Assembly (NCBI GenBank): GCA_023374045.1
Contig: CM041779.1
Coordinates: forward strand, 147,003,485 to 147,067,484
Length of the DNA stretch: 64,000 nt
Source of the DNA: Limonium bicolor
Lineage: Eukaryota; Streptophyta; Magnoliopsida; Caryophyllales; Plumbaginaceae
Direction of reading: 5' to 3'
Positions 12,705 to 24,530 of the stretch are shown one piece after another (position 1 is the first letter of the stretch; every line of letters starts with the position of its first letter). The translations under genes were made by a program, and so were the position numbers. Below the pieces are notes generated by a model, which made no database searches, had not been told where the DNA came from, and worked only from the letters and a program-made list of their open reading frames with translations.

Positions 12705-13111
12705 TGATCCATTAGGGGAGAGCAAGTCCTTAATTTGCTCATTATATATTTCAACCATCTGAACCCCAATCTCATAGTGGAGGCAGTCTTTTCTGTCTTT
12801 GGAAATCTAGAAAAGGTCGTCTAAAGCACGATAGTTAACTCCCCAATTTTCCTTGGCGGCCCCTTCTAGACCAGTCTACCATAGAAAAAAGAAGACTTTT
12901 ACATTAGATATTTCCAATATAAAGTTACCGAGAACCTCTTCGTTTAGTCACAACTATCAGGAGCTATGAGGTAGAAAAAGGTCCCCAAATTGCAGAAAAC
13001 TAACCATGGTGTAAGTCTTTCCTAAACCCGTTTTCCCATAGGCAAAGATGCGGACATGGAACCCATCAAGAACCATTGGTATTCAAGGTTGGGTATCAAC
13101 GAACACCTCTG
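12705..13111 (-). pseudogene. Kinesin-14 motor domain relic, two exons
   Basis: Minus-strand exon 13111-13005 reads EVFVDTQP, a stop, then VLDGFHVRIFAYGKTGLGKTYTM: the P-loop of a kinesin motor, GKTGLGKT in place of GQTGSGKT. A donor GTTAGT follows. Exon 12875 to about 12705 continues in phase (TM|TG) with ENWGVNYRALDDLF, a TAG stop (12807-12809), then HYEIGVQMVEIYNEQIKDLL. This layout fits plant kinesin-14 (minus-end motors). The intron is kept, so it is a remnant of a genomic copy, not a processed one. Two in-frame stops and absent neighbouring exons make it non-functional. Confidence 0.85.
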
Positions 13112-13119
13112 CTGTTAAG

Positions 13120-14587
13120 AGTAGACCAAATTAATTAGGCCTTATGACAACAGCATAATTGAGTTTATTTCATCCTGGTAGAGAGCTTTCAGCTTCATTC
13201 ATAAAGTGTCTTGAAGAGAAATAGGTATTTTAGGAAAAATATTTGACATACAGCAAGGGATGTGAGATTCTATGATTCCCCTGATGAATGACCTAAAGTA
13301 CCATGAAAGAAGTTAAGCTATCATACCGAATTCCAAAATAATAACTTCAAACCAAGTGGCACACCAAGCTCTAGTAAATTTGTTTGACAATCAAGGCACC
13401 TGTGAACTGTGAAATCTTCAAAATAACAAAACGCACTTCGCAGGTTTCTGGCCAGCTCTCACACGACAAGTGGTCAGCAGCTGAACAAGCATATGTATTC
13501 AGAAACATTAACTTGGTTTGGAGACATAGTTACAAATACTCATTTTGTGTAACAGCAAAGCAGTGTTGGATTATGTATGATAATTGTATGAACAGTTTAT
13601 AAATACTTCAATAATGAACAGCTAATTTAGAATTCTTTTATTCCTCTGTTTCTTTATAAATACTCATCAATGTACAGAAGTATGAACAACTTTTTTTTTC
13701 TAGATTCAACAATGAGGTATGTTATCTTTTGCTGTTTGAATTCTAAGGATTGTTAAGTTAACGAAAAACACTGGTTTAGAGCAGGATTTTGTTTCAATGA
13801 ATAGGAACCGTCATTATGTGTAAAAGTGATTTCTTATTAGTTGTTGTATGAACAAACAAACAATGTGCAATTACTGATTCACCGAGTCAATCGTCTGACC
13901 TTAATAATAAAACAACAAGCATATTATTGCATATATCAGCCATCTCTTCCATTTATTCATATGGATTTTCTACAAAATCTATCAAATTATAGTACATTCA
14001 AGTAAAATCTCTTAACATTCAAGGTACTGAAGTATGAAAATTCAGTGTTTGTCTAACCAAATGCCTTTCTCTAATGCCCCTTCACAAATTTTAAACACTA
14101 GATTAATACTAAACTGAAGAAATGTTACCTTCCATGACTTCTCACTTATTATATTTGCCGAATAAAAGCTAACTTCAAGATCGATATCTCTAACAGCTAC
14201 AATAAGATGCTTGCATCCGGCAAGGAAACATAATTCCTTTGGAGCCATGAAATATAGGGGTTTCCAGCAAGGAAGATTAATTATAAGCAAATTATATAAA
14301 TGAAGGATTTAAGCTATGAGGCTATACATTATTTAACCGAAACACCAAAAGAAATACCTTTTCCTGCTCGCAATCAAGAAACGAAGAACACTAGGATCAA
14401 CTTCATTGACAAATCCAAAGAGGTGTACTTTCAAATTGACTAGACGACGTCGTCGATGATCAATTTCCTTCAGCGGAGGCTGCCGTCGCTAGCTTCTACC
14501 CTGTGACTTTCTCAACACTTGTAGTAGGTTTCAGAGGACGGTCAGGGGAGGAAGAGGATTAATCAGGAGAGCCATCGTTGCTTGCGG
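13120..14587 (-). other. Unassigned region, possible 5' end of an old minus-strand gene
   Basis: No family is recognised. On the minus strand a GC-richer patch (14587-14440) with an ATG near 14575 looks like the start of a transcript but soon meets stops. ORF 14290-14042 is open but matches nothing I know. The hAT-like element A starts exactly at its right edge. Its displaced 5' flank should be the DNA after 41620 (see findings). It may once have been the 5' part of the kinesin gene, but nothing proves that. Confidence 0.3.
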
Positions 14588-15845
14588 TAGGGTGTGCAAA
14601 CGGTCAGAACGGATATCCATTAACCAAAGTTTGAAAAAAAAAAAACGGTCATCGGTTATTTCGGTTATATCTGAAATAACCGAATTAATAGTAATATCCG
14701 TTTTAACCAATAACCGTTTTAACCGATAACCGTTTTACATACCATATTAATAACCGTTAACCGCCCCGTTAACCGAATAACTGAAATAACCGAAATAATC
14801 GAAATAACCGAAGTAACCGTAATAACCAAATTTTTTGAATTGATTCAAACTCCATGAAATAACTGACAACGCAAACAAGAAATCTGAAATAAAGAGCATA
14901 TTTGAATCTTTACATACAAACCACAACATAAATTTGAAAGAACAAAAATATCAGCAATGATGGAAGTATTCCGAGTGAAAAAGAAGGAAAAATAAAAACA
15001 ATCTTCAAGCAAATGGTGGAAGTATCCAGCAAGATACTATATCGATTATAGTTGTTTCTACAGAAATAGCATTTCCTGTAAGCAAAAATAGAGATTATAA
15101 TTAAACCAATAGGAGAAGCAAACAGATACATCATGTTTATGTTCTTAGAACAAACAGACTATTGTTCAAACATGTTTTATAGTATTTAATTTGAACGTTC
15201 AGCATGTAAGACTAAGCATAAAAAATTTGAAAACTTGTTTCAGTGTGTGGATACATATAATTTCTGTGATATAATACTAACTGCTAAAGTTGTTACATTA
15301 AAGAAAATCATAGGTAGTAATATCACTAAACACTTGAGGAGGACAACTTAATTAATTAGTTGTTTATTTATTTTCAGTAGACATGATAAATGAGTAATTA
15401 AAGAAAAACATAGATAGTAATATATCACCACACATCCATAGCATCGGAGGCTATCATCGAGGATTATCATCGTATAGATGAATAATTTTCAGTAGACATG
15501 ATAAATGATCCATAGGCCATCGCCTTATATGGCAAAAATCTCAAATGGGTCATATGGTCAACAAGGATGGTCAAGAATGTCCATAGAACTGCAACCAGTT
15601 GTAGGAAAACTCATAGCAGAGAATCATCATCGTTCATAGTGTTTATGGTTCTTTCTCTTAAAAAACACAGCATCTCTGGTGGACCTGCTGTAATTGCTCA
15701 ATTAATTTCTAAAGCCGTGCTAATCCAAGTATGTTAATATTACTCCCAACAAACAACAAACACAAAGCCAAGATGTTTGGAGAAATTTGTGGAGTCATTT
15801 CATCTTTATTGTTGAAACACCAGTATTCAAGAAACTTAGATATCC

Positions 15846-16570
15846 GTTTGCACGATTTAAGCTTTTCCTCCCAGTTTTCTTCTAAGGGCATCCACAATGG
15901 TGTGGAATCCACTCTAAATTAATAAAACAAAAAGATAAAATATGACATGGAGGAGAGAAGTTGTGTGAGAGTTTCTTAACTAAGAATCCCAAAAAGTGGG
16001 TGTCTTAGCAAAAGAAGAGAGATTGTGAGGAGAAGAATAAAATTATTATTTTGAGAGTGGAATCCACTCTTGTTATTGTGGATGCCCTAAAGGGAAAGAA
16101 GCATTGTCATCTATGACAATATGATGTCCAAACAATGGATTTGAATTGTGAAGCAGCTGAAAGTTAAACCGTGGATTCTGAAAAGATAAGGGCATTCTTT
16201 TTGCCTGCAGATGTCAAAAAAGAAATAATGCAGCGCCACTTTTTAAGAATGTGGATATAAAAGAAATAGTTGCTTAAGTCTGGCTTCTATAGTGTAAGAA
16301 AGTCACTAGACTCGAAGGTTTTAAAGTGACTCAGTTGATAAACTAGATTGCAGCTGCAAGAGTGAATATATTGTAGAGCATCATATATTCTATAGCAAAA
16401 TTTGAAAATTAAGCTACCAACAGTCAGTTTCATGACACACATAGGAAAACTAAGTTACCAAACAAAATAGCGAGGGCGAGAATAAGGAATTCCAAATTGC
16501 AATAGGGTCAGCATAAATTCCTGGGTAACAAAACCAGTTCTTTTCAGAACATCAATCATCCTGCCACGGT
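15846..16570 (-). pseudogene. DNMT2: Captured DNMT2 exon fragments, copy A
   Basis: Minus-strand exon at about 16570-16459 encodes [20 protein letters not shown] and then PRYF, matching the late catalytic region of plant DNMT2 (tRNA Asp C38 methyltransferase). After an intron with a kept acceptor (CTGCAG), the exon from 16204 down reads AKRMPLSFQNPRFNFQLL and later EEKLKSCKRISKFLE, also DNMT2-like. The first exon has lost one T before its donor (four Ts where copy B has five), breaking the frame. The second is split by the Tourist MITE. Only a middle part of the gene is present; the Pro-Cys and ENV motifs are not seen. Confidence 0.8.
15886..16087. mobile_element. Tourist-like MITE (PIF/Harbinger), TAA target site
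   Basis: The tips are GGGCATCCACAATGG and ATTGTGGATGCCC, flanked by TAA on both sides (15883-15885 and 16088-16090). Copy B (near 37365) has the uninterrupted empty site with a single TAA. It interrupts the captured DNMT2 exon. Confidence 0.92.
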
Positions 16571-16603
16571 TTAACTTTCAATCGTATACTGCTCTCTGCG
16601 ATG

Positions 16604-16608
16604 ATTTC
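16604..16608. repeat. Target-site duplication of the nested copia, left
   Basis: ATTTC here and at 25095-25099. Copy B carries a single ATTTC at the empty site (40837-40850 region). Confidence 0.93.
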
Positions 16609-17171
16609 TGAAGGAAATTCTTACTTGTAGAAGAGCAAATGATGACAACTTGATCTTCTGAATAGATATGGATCTTCTTCCTTGATCAATGGTATCCCGG
16701 TATTGAAACGAATCTTCGATTCAAATGTGTTCACGAAGTAAATGCCTCCAACGACTAGCGTTAATTCAAGCGTAGTTTAGAGAGAATTTGTTGTAGAAAA
16801 TATAGTGATCATTCAGCGGAAAAACGTATCAAAAAATGATCACAAGAGTAGGTATTTATAGGTGTTGGAAGTGTTGTTTGTGGAGGACACATCTCAAATA
16901 GTGTCTTTCCATAAAGATACCTTCCAAAAGATGCCTCCCTTCATTATAAGACATTCCTTTATATGAAGAGTTGCATTAGTATGGAAAGACATGTCCCTTT
17001 AGTGATGTCTTTTCCAAAGAGTCACAACTCTACTAATACCTTCACATAAAGACACCTTTTATTAGGCATTGTTTGGTTTTCTATATAACCAAAATGCAAC
17101 TTACTCATATGGCTAATTACCAAAATAGCCTTTGAGCGTATAATTACTAAACTACCCTTATAATTCCTACA
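16609..17171 (-). repeat. 3' LTR of the nested copia
   Basis: Begins TGAAGGAAATTCTTAC and ends TTATAATTCCTACA on the plus strand, with the same ends as the partner LTR at 24531-25094. Confidence 0.95.
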
Positions 17172-17185
17172 TCTCCCACTCGCTC
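17172..17185 (-). other. Polypurine tract of the nested copia
   Basis: The minus strand reads GAGCGAGTGGGAGA directly before the 3' LTR, the usual primer for plus-strand DNA synthesis. Confidence 0.75.
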
Positions 17186-18168
17186 AAATGGCAATTTTGG
17201 AGATGTATCTCTTTTCTCTCACGTTGGTCATACTTGCAAATACTTTGTGCGACCAGGTAATACCACCTGCAACTTGGAAACCTATAGATTAAACCACATT
17301 TGGCCAACCGAAGGATATTCTAATACAGGTAAACTCTCATTTTAACAGGTGCTCATGTATTACCGTCTCCCTAGGCATAATTTCGTCCGAACGATCTAAG
17401 CCATAATTAGATCCCTCAAAAATATTAGATAATTATGACTCAATCATCTGTGCATGTTCACGATGTACACAACATCCACGCGTGAGTGAACACCACTTAA
17501 GTTCATGACTATTCTTAAATACCTTCCTTCCATAATGGCCACCAATTCATATGTATGATAACTGCTTTCTTAAGAAGCATGTACTCCAACCAGATTTTAT
17601 GGTCTTCGAATACTTCCTAAAGTAGCAACATAATCATCATACTTCATGGTCCATCTCTTGGAAGTCATAAGGGCTGCTAAGTTTGTGCGACTCACACAGT
17701 GAAGGAGAAGGGATCCATCCATCACCTCAAGCAATGGTCGTCAGCACACACTGTATGAAAGTGTGTTGTGGAGATATACATTTCCCTAAGGAAACGGATG
17801 TCCAACTATCGATCCACACTAGCATTTAACCCACATGGTTAATCTTGAGCACAACACATGTTTCAATGCTCATGCTAGGCTATGTCGAACCTACATGGAA
17901 TTCGGGAGCAGTTTTTCATATTTGATTCTCCAATATGAAAAATCTCATCTTGATTTTCAAATCAAGGCGGCTCACAATTCTTGTACCCTCAAAAGAATTA
18001 TTTTAGCCTTACCCCTCATGACTAACTCATACATCATAGGGACGGTTACTCGTGTGAGTGAGTTAACCTATGGTTCAACTTGACATCTCATGATGACTTG
18101 CAAAACTATCAAATGTGGAAAATAGAGATGCAGAGAGATTGATCTTTTATTCATAAAATAATAATTAT
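17186..18168 (-). other. Non-coding 3' segment between pol and the 3' LTR
   Basis: About 1 kb between the end of the RNase H reading frame and the polypurine tract. One plus-strand ORF (17835-18083) shows no known motif. I see no envelope-like or other gene. Confidence 0.6.
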
Positions 18169-21100
18169 TTATAGACCAACACGTAATCCCAAAGATTTTA
18201 CATGGTCTTGAAACACATTATGGGGTATAGGCTTGGTGAGCGGATAAGCCACCATACGCCTAGTATTAATGTGCTTCAGTTCAATCTTTCCTTTCTCACA
18301 TACATCTCTAATAAAGTGGTATCTAATTTGAATGTGCTTAGTCTTTCCATGGTACTAAGGATCCTTCATATATGCTAAAGCAGCCATACTATCACAATGC
18401 ATGACGACTGGATCTTTAGCATTTTTAACAATTCCCAAGTGCTTCAGAAAACGTCTAAGCCAAACAGCTTCTTGTGCAGCAGCTGATGCAGCAATATATT
18501 CAGCTTCCATGGTTGATAATGCTACACATTCTTGTTTCTTGCTACACCAGGATATAGCTCCACCACCAAGTAGAAAGGCATAACCAGAGGTTGATTTACG
18601 CTCATCAACATCGCCTGCCCAATCGGCATCACTAAAACCTCTTAAGCGTAAATCTCCACCTCCATAGCATAACACGTAATTCATAGTGCCCTTTAAGTAT
18701 CTTAGAATGCGTTTGATAGCATTCCAATGTGCCTGACCAGGATTGTTTTGAAATCGACTTACTAATCCTACTGCATAGCAGATATCAGGTCGAGTGCACA
18801 TCATGGCGTACATCAAACTACCAATAGCACTAGAATAGGGTACCTTTTTCATTTCACTTTCTTCTTCTGGAGTCTTGGGACACATTGATGTGCTCAAAAA
18901 TATCCCTTTATTAACTGGTGTGTCTATGGGTTTGCAATTATGCATGTTGAACCTTTTGAGAATTGTGTTAATGTAGTTCTCTTGGCTCAAACCCAATAAC
19001 CTCTTCGATCTATTTCGAAGAATTTTCACACCAAGTACATAGCTTGCTTCACCCATATCTTTCATCTCAAACATTGTTGTAAGACTCTTCTTAGTATCAA
19101 GTAAAAGAGACTTGTCATTGCTAGCTATTAGAATGTCATCCACATATAATGTCAATAGGACAAATCCTGTGGAAGTGTGTTTCATATAAACACATTGGTC
19201 TTCATAAAGCTCTGTAAATTCATGCTTTACCATAGCTTCATGAAACTTGATGTTCCATTGTCGTGAAGCTTGTTTAAGACCATAAATGGATTTGAGAAGT
19301 CGACATACCTTCTTCTCATTTCCTGCTTGCTTAAATCCTTGAGGTTGTTCCATGTAAATTTCTTCCTCAAGTTCTCCATTGAGAAAAGCAGTTTTAACAT
19401 CCATTTGATGTAGCTCTAAGTCCATATAAGCCACAATAGCTAGTATGAGACGAATTGATCCAATACGAACAACAGGAGAAAAAGTATCCTCATAATCAAT
19501 TCCCTCCTTCTGGGTGTAGCCTTTGGCAACAAGCCTTGCTTTGTACTTGTCTATAGAACCACCTGACTTGCGTTTGATTTTAAAAATCCATTTGCTTCCA
19601 ATGGCTTTACGCCCAGGTGGAAGATCAACTAGATTCCAAACATGATTGGTTCTCATAGACTCCAGTTCATCCAATAAGGCAACTTTCCACTCCTTAGCTT
19701 TAGGGCCGGAGAGGGCTTCATGAATATTACGAGGTTCCTCTTCATCCATGACAGTGGTAAGGAACGTTTCATATTCAAATCCCTCTGGGGCAACCACCAT
19801 ATTTGCTTCATATTCTTCAATACCATAAAATCGTTTTGGTATTCTTCCTCTCCCACTTTTTCGAGTTGAAGGTGGTAATTCCTCTATATTCTCGGTTTCC
19901 TCATTATGAGTTTGAGTGAGTGGAGAATTCATTTGTTCCATTTGAGCCAAAGGCTCTTGAACATCATCAGATTCATCATCCTTAGAGTCGGGAACAAATT
20001 GATTCATGGCAAAATCATCAAGTTCATAAAAACTTGATCCTTTGGTGGCTCCTGAAAGTGTTGGAAATTCACTGTCTAAGAATGTGACATCTCGAGAATC
20101 AATCTCTGTGACCTTTCCATGTTCATTTTCACCTATAAAAACATAACCTTTAGAGCTTTCACAGTAGCGTATGAAAACACATTTCTGGCCCCGAGCGCTT
20201 AATTTTCCATATTTATGGAAAGTAGAGGTTATGTAGGCACCACACCCCCATGGTCAAAGATGATCAAGACTTGGTCGTCTTCGATTCCATAATTCATAAG
20301 GGGTTTCAGAGATTGATTTAGAAGGAACACGGTTCAATACATAAACCGCTGTTAACAAAGCATCTCCCCAAAAGGATATAGGAAGATTAGCTTGTGACAT
20401 CATGGATCTAACCATGTCCATGAGTGTCCTATTCCTTCTTTCAGCAACTCCATTTTGCTGTGGGGTATAAGGAGTAGTTAACTGATGAACTATTCCTTTT
20501 TCTTCACATAAGTCTTTAAACTGATGAGATAAATATTCTCTTCCCCGATCAGTTCGTAGAGCCTTAATTTTAAGGTCTAACTGATTCTCCACAAGAGTCA
20601 CAAACTTTTGGAAGCATTCTAAAGCATCTGATTTGTGGGTGATAAGATATATATAACCATATCTAGTATAATCATCAATGAATGTAATGAAGTACTTGGC
20701 ACCATGCCTTGCTTCTACATTCATTGGCCCACAAATGTCAGAGTGGATCAATTGCAAAGGTTGAGTAGCCCTTTGAGCCTTACCAAAAGGATTACGTGTT
20801 GCTTTGCCGGCCAAACAAGGTTCACAGATTTCCATTTTGAATTTTGATGGTTCACCAAGATATTCATCCTTGGCTAATCTGTTTATTCTATCAATACCAA
20901 TATGTCCCAAACGTGAATGCCATGTTTCTGCTGAAACATGGTTGTTAGAAGAAGAAGAAATATAACCATATTCATGAGAAAAGGAAATTGGACAAGTTTG
21001 TAGGATAATAAAACCATCATTTATTTCACCATGTCCAATCCAGGTATTCCTTGAATATAGATTCATAACATTATTTTTAAAGTTAAATACATAACCTAAC

Positions 21101-22341
21101 TTTAATAGTGTAGGAACAGACATCAAGTTCCGACTAATTTTAGGGGCATACAACACATTATATAGATATAAAGTTCTCCCACTCGAGAGATCTAATTTAC
21201 ACGTTCCTATGCCATGTACATCTACAACTGCGTTGTTTCCCACATAGATGACTTTGCTCCCTCTAGGGATGCGTCGGAACTCAACAAAGTATGCGCGATC
21301 ATGCGCTATGTGCTCGGTGGCTGCTGAGTCTACAATCCAAAAATTGGAGTCAGAACTCGACATAAAACATGATGCCACAAAAGACTTAGTACAACACATG
21401 TATAAGTTACACACCTGTTCCTGTGGGCATTCCCTGGCATAATGTCCAGGCTTTCGACAAACATAGCAAACTCCCTTAGGCTTGCTTTTCTTATTATCAT
21501 TGTTCTTGCCCTTGTTAGTTTGGCTTCCTCCAAACTTTCCTTTGTTATGATTTCCCTTCTTTTGTTTCTTACTCGAATGGTTATTATACCCCTTCTTACG
21601 CTTTCTATTCTTATGACCCGAGTTATCATAAGATGTCATATGAGCTTCGGTGGGAGGATTTTCAGACATAATTCTATCCTCCTCTAGCGTAAGATGACGA
21701 GCAACATCATCAAAGGTTTTGATGTTCTCGTCATGGGTCAAACTTTGCTTGAGCGAACTCCAATCTCGACCCAGGGGTAATGACCGAATCAAAGCCTGAA
21801 CTTGCTGCTCGTCACTTATGATTTGACAAGCAGAGTTAAGCTCTTGAATCATGTTAGACATGGCTGTGATATGTTCAGCCATAGTATGATTCGGTTTCTT
21901 CTTATAACTATCTAGACGCATTTGTAGTTGACGCTGTCTAGTAACAGTGGTACCGCCAAAAGTCCATTTTACAGCATCCCAGACGCCTTTGGCGGTCTTG
22001 CTTTTTTCAAACCGTAACATGAGATCATTTCTCATGCTACTAAGCAAGATTATTCGGGCAGCTCGGCTCTTTTTCTGCCAAGCATGATATGCCTCTAAGG
22101 CCACTCTGAAATGTTCATTGTTAGGACCTTCAGGTGGTACCTCAGGTTGGGTCATAATCGATGATAGTGATTCAAGAAGGTCTTGGTCCTCTAACACATA
22201 TTGGACCTTACGACTCCATGTGTCGTAATTGTGCTCTGAGAGCTTGTCCTTCTTGGTCAGGTCGGCAACAATGCCACTACAAATACTATTATTTCCAACC
22301 ATTTCTCTACACAAAAGAAATGAAGTAATAAGATAATGCAA
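18169..22341 (-). pseudogene. Copia gag-pol polyprotein with two in-frame stops
   Basis: One reading frame of 1391 codons, broken only by TGA at 20254-20256 (between integrase and RT) and TAG at 18355-18357 (late RNase H). Domains in order: gag (YDTWSRKVQYVLEDQDLLES near the start), zinc knuckle CYVCRKPGHYAREC, protease VDSAATEH, integrase zinc-binding HSRLGH...CEPC, integrase core D-D-E (HSDICGP, RTDRGREY, NGVAERRN), RT with YVDDILIAS, and RNase H with DADWAGD and MEAEYIAAS. The frame resumes in register after each stop, so both are point changes. TGA fits a methylation-type CGA-to-TGA change. The likely start is MVGNNS about 14 codons in, as homologous gag proteins begin there. Confidence 0.93.
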
Positions 22342-22856
22342 TCATCATGTAAATAATAACTCACATCAAATTAAATAATCACTTGTCATCAAATAAGTAT
22401 TTAAAACAAAGACAAGCATATAGCTTATAATCAATCCTAAATACTAGTTATCAAACAAGTAATTAAGTAATTGATTCAACACATGAAAGTCCCACTGCGA
22501 AAAAACATTTTCCCAGCTTTAGAACTTGTCAAGTGTCGGATATGGATTACCTATGTTTTAAAAAAAATATACATGTGCTACACAAGTACATGACCAAACA
22601 ACAATTTCGTTGTCTTACATGAGGGTACTTTTCCATATGATTAGACCTTTTAAGTATCCAAAAAATTATTTGGCTTCTTTGTATATGTACCATGAAATAT
22701 CTACACAAGGAAAAAATTGTTACATAAACAACATGATACATGAGGACACATAGTCCTTAATTAATAATCACATAGATTATTTATAAAACAAAGATCTAAT
22801 ATCTTACAAAAAGATAATTGACAAGTTCTTATCGAGATATCTCTCTTTTAAAATAT

Positions 22857-23154
22857 TCCTAATCTGTACACTAAGTACAATAGAGGAGAAAACCAATCTG
22901 TATGAATTACAGTAGGGTCTACCCAGTAGACTCGGTTGAATAATCTGTAAAAATTTACAGTAGATTCATCCGAGCAATCTGGCAACATCAGTAGACACAT
23001 TGGATAATCTATATAAAAATATAGTAGATCCAATAAAGCAATCTGATGAACCAATAGACTTAACTGGGTAATCTGTAACAAATACAGTAGACCCCATCCA
23101 AGTAATCAGGTTTAGAACTTTAAGCAATTTGTACCAAAGTACAATAAGCTTAAA
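22857..23154 (-). repeat. Array of covarying hairpins in the copia leader
   Basis: Plus-strand units follow one plan: outer stem, AAT, CTGTA, loop, TACAG, TAG, outer stem complement. Good units centre near 22872, 22905, 22952, 23016, 23080 and 23136; weaker ones near 22985 and 23046. The inner stem changes in matched pairs (CTGTA/TACAG, CTATA/TATAG, TTGTAC/GTACAA). Outer stems differ in sequence yet stay complementary: CTCGGTTGAAT/ATTCATCCGAG, ATTGGAT/ATCCAAT, TTTAAGC/GCTTAAA, GGGT/ACCC, TCCT/AGGA. I infer selection for RNA structure; function unknown. Confidence 0.75.
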
Positions 23155-23219
23155 AAAATAAGAGAGAGAGTATATATTATGATAAACTTATTACCATAAT
23201 TATACTAAGATAGGTATCA

Positions 23220-23251
23220 ATATATTCATGTCACACAACACATGAATATAT
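23220..23251. repeat. Perfect 12-bp hairpin
   Basis: ATATATTCATGT and ACATGAATATAT are separated by 8 bases, within the copia leader close to the hairpin array. Confidence 0.85.
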
Positions 23252-23379
23252 AGTGGCAATTATGATCATTATGATCATTATGGTTATATATATATATGTC
23301 CGACATCCATACTTGGATATTATACTAAACGGAATAGTATTTGAATCAAAACGAGTATACATGTCTCAAAAATCATAAA

Positions 23380-23917
23380 GGCAAAATTACAAGCCCCACC
23401 CATGACGTTTGGCGCAATTACACATTCCACCCACGTGGTTTCATAAATTACTTTCCCCACCCATGTGGTTTCCCTCTTTTTACATCCAGCAACTTTTCTA
23501 ATTTTTGTTCAATTCAAAAGATGCTTAAACGTTGTCCGAAATTGATGAAACTTTACATAGATGATGTTTAAGTGTCATATTTTGGTTCAGTGAGAAATCT
23601 AAAGTTTTTTAAGCATAAATGTGACCCGTGGGACCCAATGAAACATGTGACATGTTCATTGGGTCCCATATGTCACATTTAAGCTTAAAAAACTTCGGAT
23701 TTGACATAAGATCAAAATATATCACTTTAGCATCATCCATGTAAAGTTTCATAAATTTCGAACAACGTTTAAGCATCTTTTGAATTGAACAAAAATTAGA
23801 AAAGTTGCTGGATGTAAAAAAAGGGAAACCACATGGGTGGGGAAAGTAATTTGTGAAACCATGTGGGTGGAATGTGTAATTGCGCCAAACGTCATGGGTG
23901 GGGCATGTAATTTTCCC
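23380..23917. mobile_element. Foldback MITE with about 240-bp arms (MULE-like)
   Basis: Nearly the whole 538 bp is an inverted repeat with tips GGCAAAATTACAAGCCCC and GGGGCATGTAATTTTCCC. Its inner arm (ATTGATGAAACTTTACAT, then a GATGAT-type motif) is shared with the element at 25632-26013, so the two are relatives with divergent tips. It sits in the copia leader. No clean target duplication was found. Confidence 0.88.
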
Positions 23918-24517
23918 TAATATTTAAATAGAAACAAAAAACGGAATTAGCCAACAAATCCTTTCTTTTACGAACAACTCAGGCCCCTTTGTCGGTTATT
24001 ATCAATTCATACTGAATATATATATAACCAACATGCGCAGTTTGTTAAACTTGCAGTAGTTAATGAATGTCATGTCGGCATGTGATGAAGCAACCGAATT
24101 CAATCGAATTCATTTATCAAAGATGAAATTCGATCTTTGAATTCCATGTGATTTATATTCACATCCGACACGTATTAACCAACTGCACAGTCACCATTGT
24201 AATTGGAATCGCTCCAACCAATCGAATTCGATCTTGTATTCAATCGAATACAGTGAATTACAGCAACACGTACTAAACAGTTGCACAATCATCGCCGATG
24301 GTAATCGCTCCTATCAATGGAGATTAATATCCAATTTATTACTACTGATTCACATACAGTGAGAACCGTAGAATTCATGAATGATTGTGCAACACATGCA
24401 CAGGCGGACCATGAACGCCAAAATTTTTCCTTCGGATGATTGGATACGGTGTCGTCGACTAATATGTTCATCCATGAATCTTCTCTGGGAACCACAGATT
24501 CAAAGAAATTAACCTGT

Positions 24518-24529
24518 GCTCTGATGCCA
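24518..24529 (-). other. Primer-binding site of the nested copia
   Basis: The minus strand reads TGGCATCAGAGC, one base from the 5' LTR; it pairs with initiator tRNA-Met (usual TGGTATCAGAGC). Confidence 0.9.
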
Positions 24530-24530
24530 A

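Larger units (their letters stand above)
22342..24517 (-). other. Long 5' leader of the nested copia
   Basis: The 2.2 kb between the primer-binding site and gag, unusually long for copia. It contains a foldback MITE (23380-23917), an array of hairpins (22857-23154) and a 12-bp perfect hairpin (23220-23251). No convincing ORF. Confidence 0.75.

Noticed and set aside
14747..15134. ORFs with repeated GYFGYF-type residues, also in copy B
   Set aside because: They arise from the AACCGAAATA subterminal repeats of the hAT-like element.
15709..15912. Minus-strand ORF that looks like a novel small gene
   Set aside because: It is the captured DNMT2 exon read into intron and into the Tourist MITE.
22857..23154. 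Regular repeats resembling a CRISPR array
   Set aside because: Plant nuclear DNA; units are self-complementary hairpins with variable stems, with no constant repeat and unique spacer.
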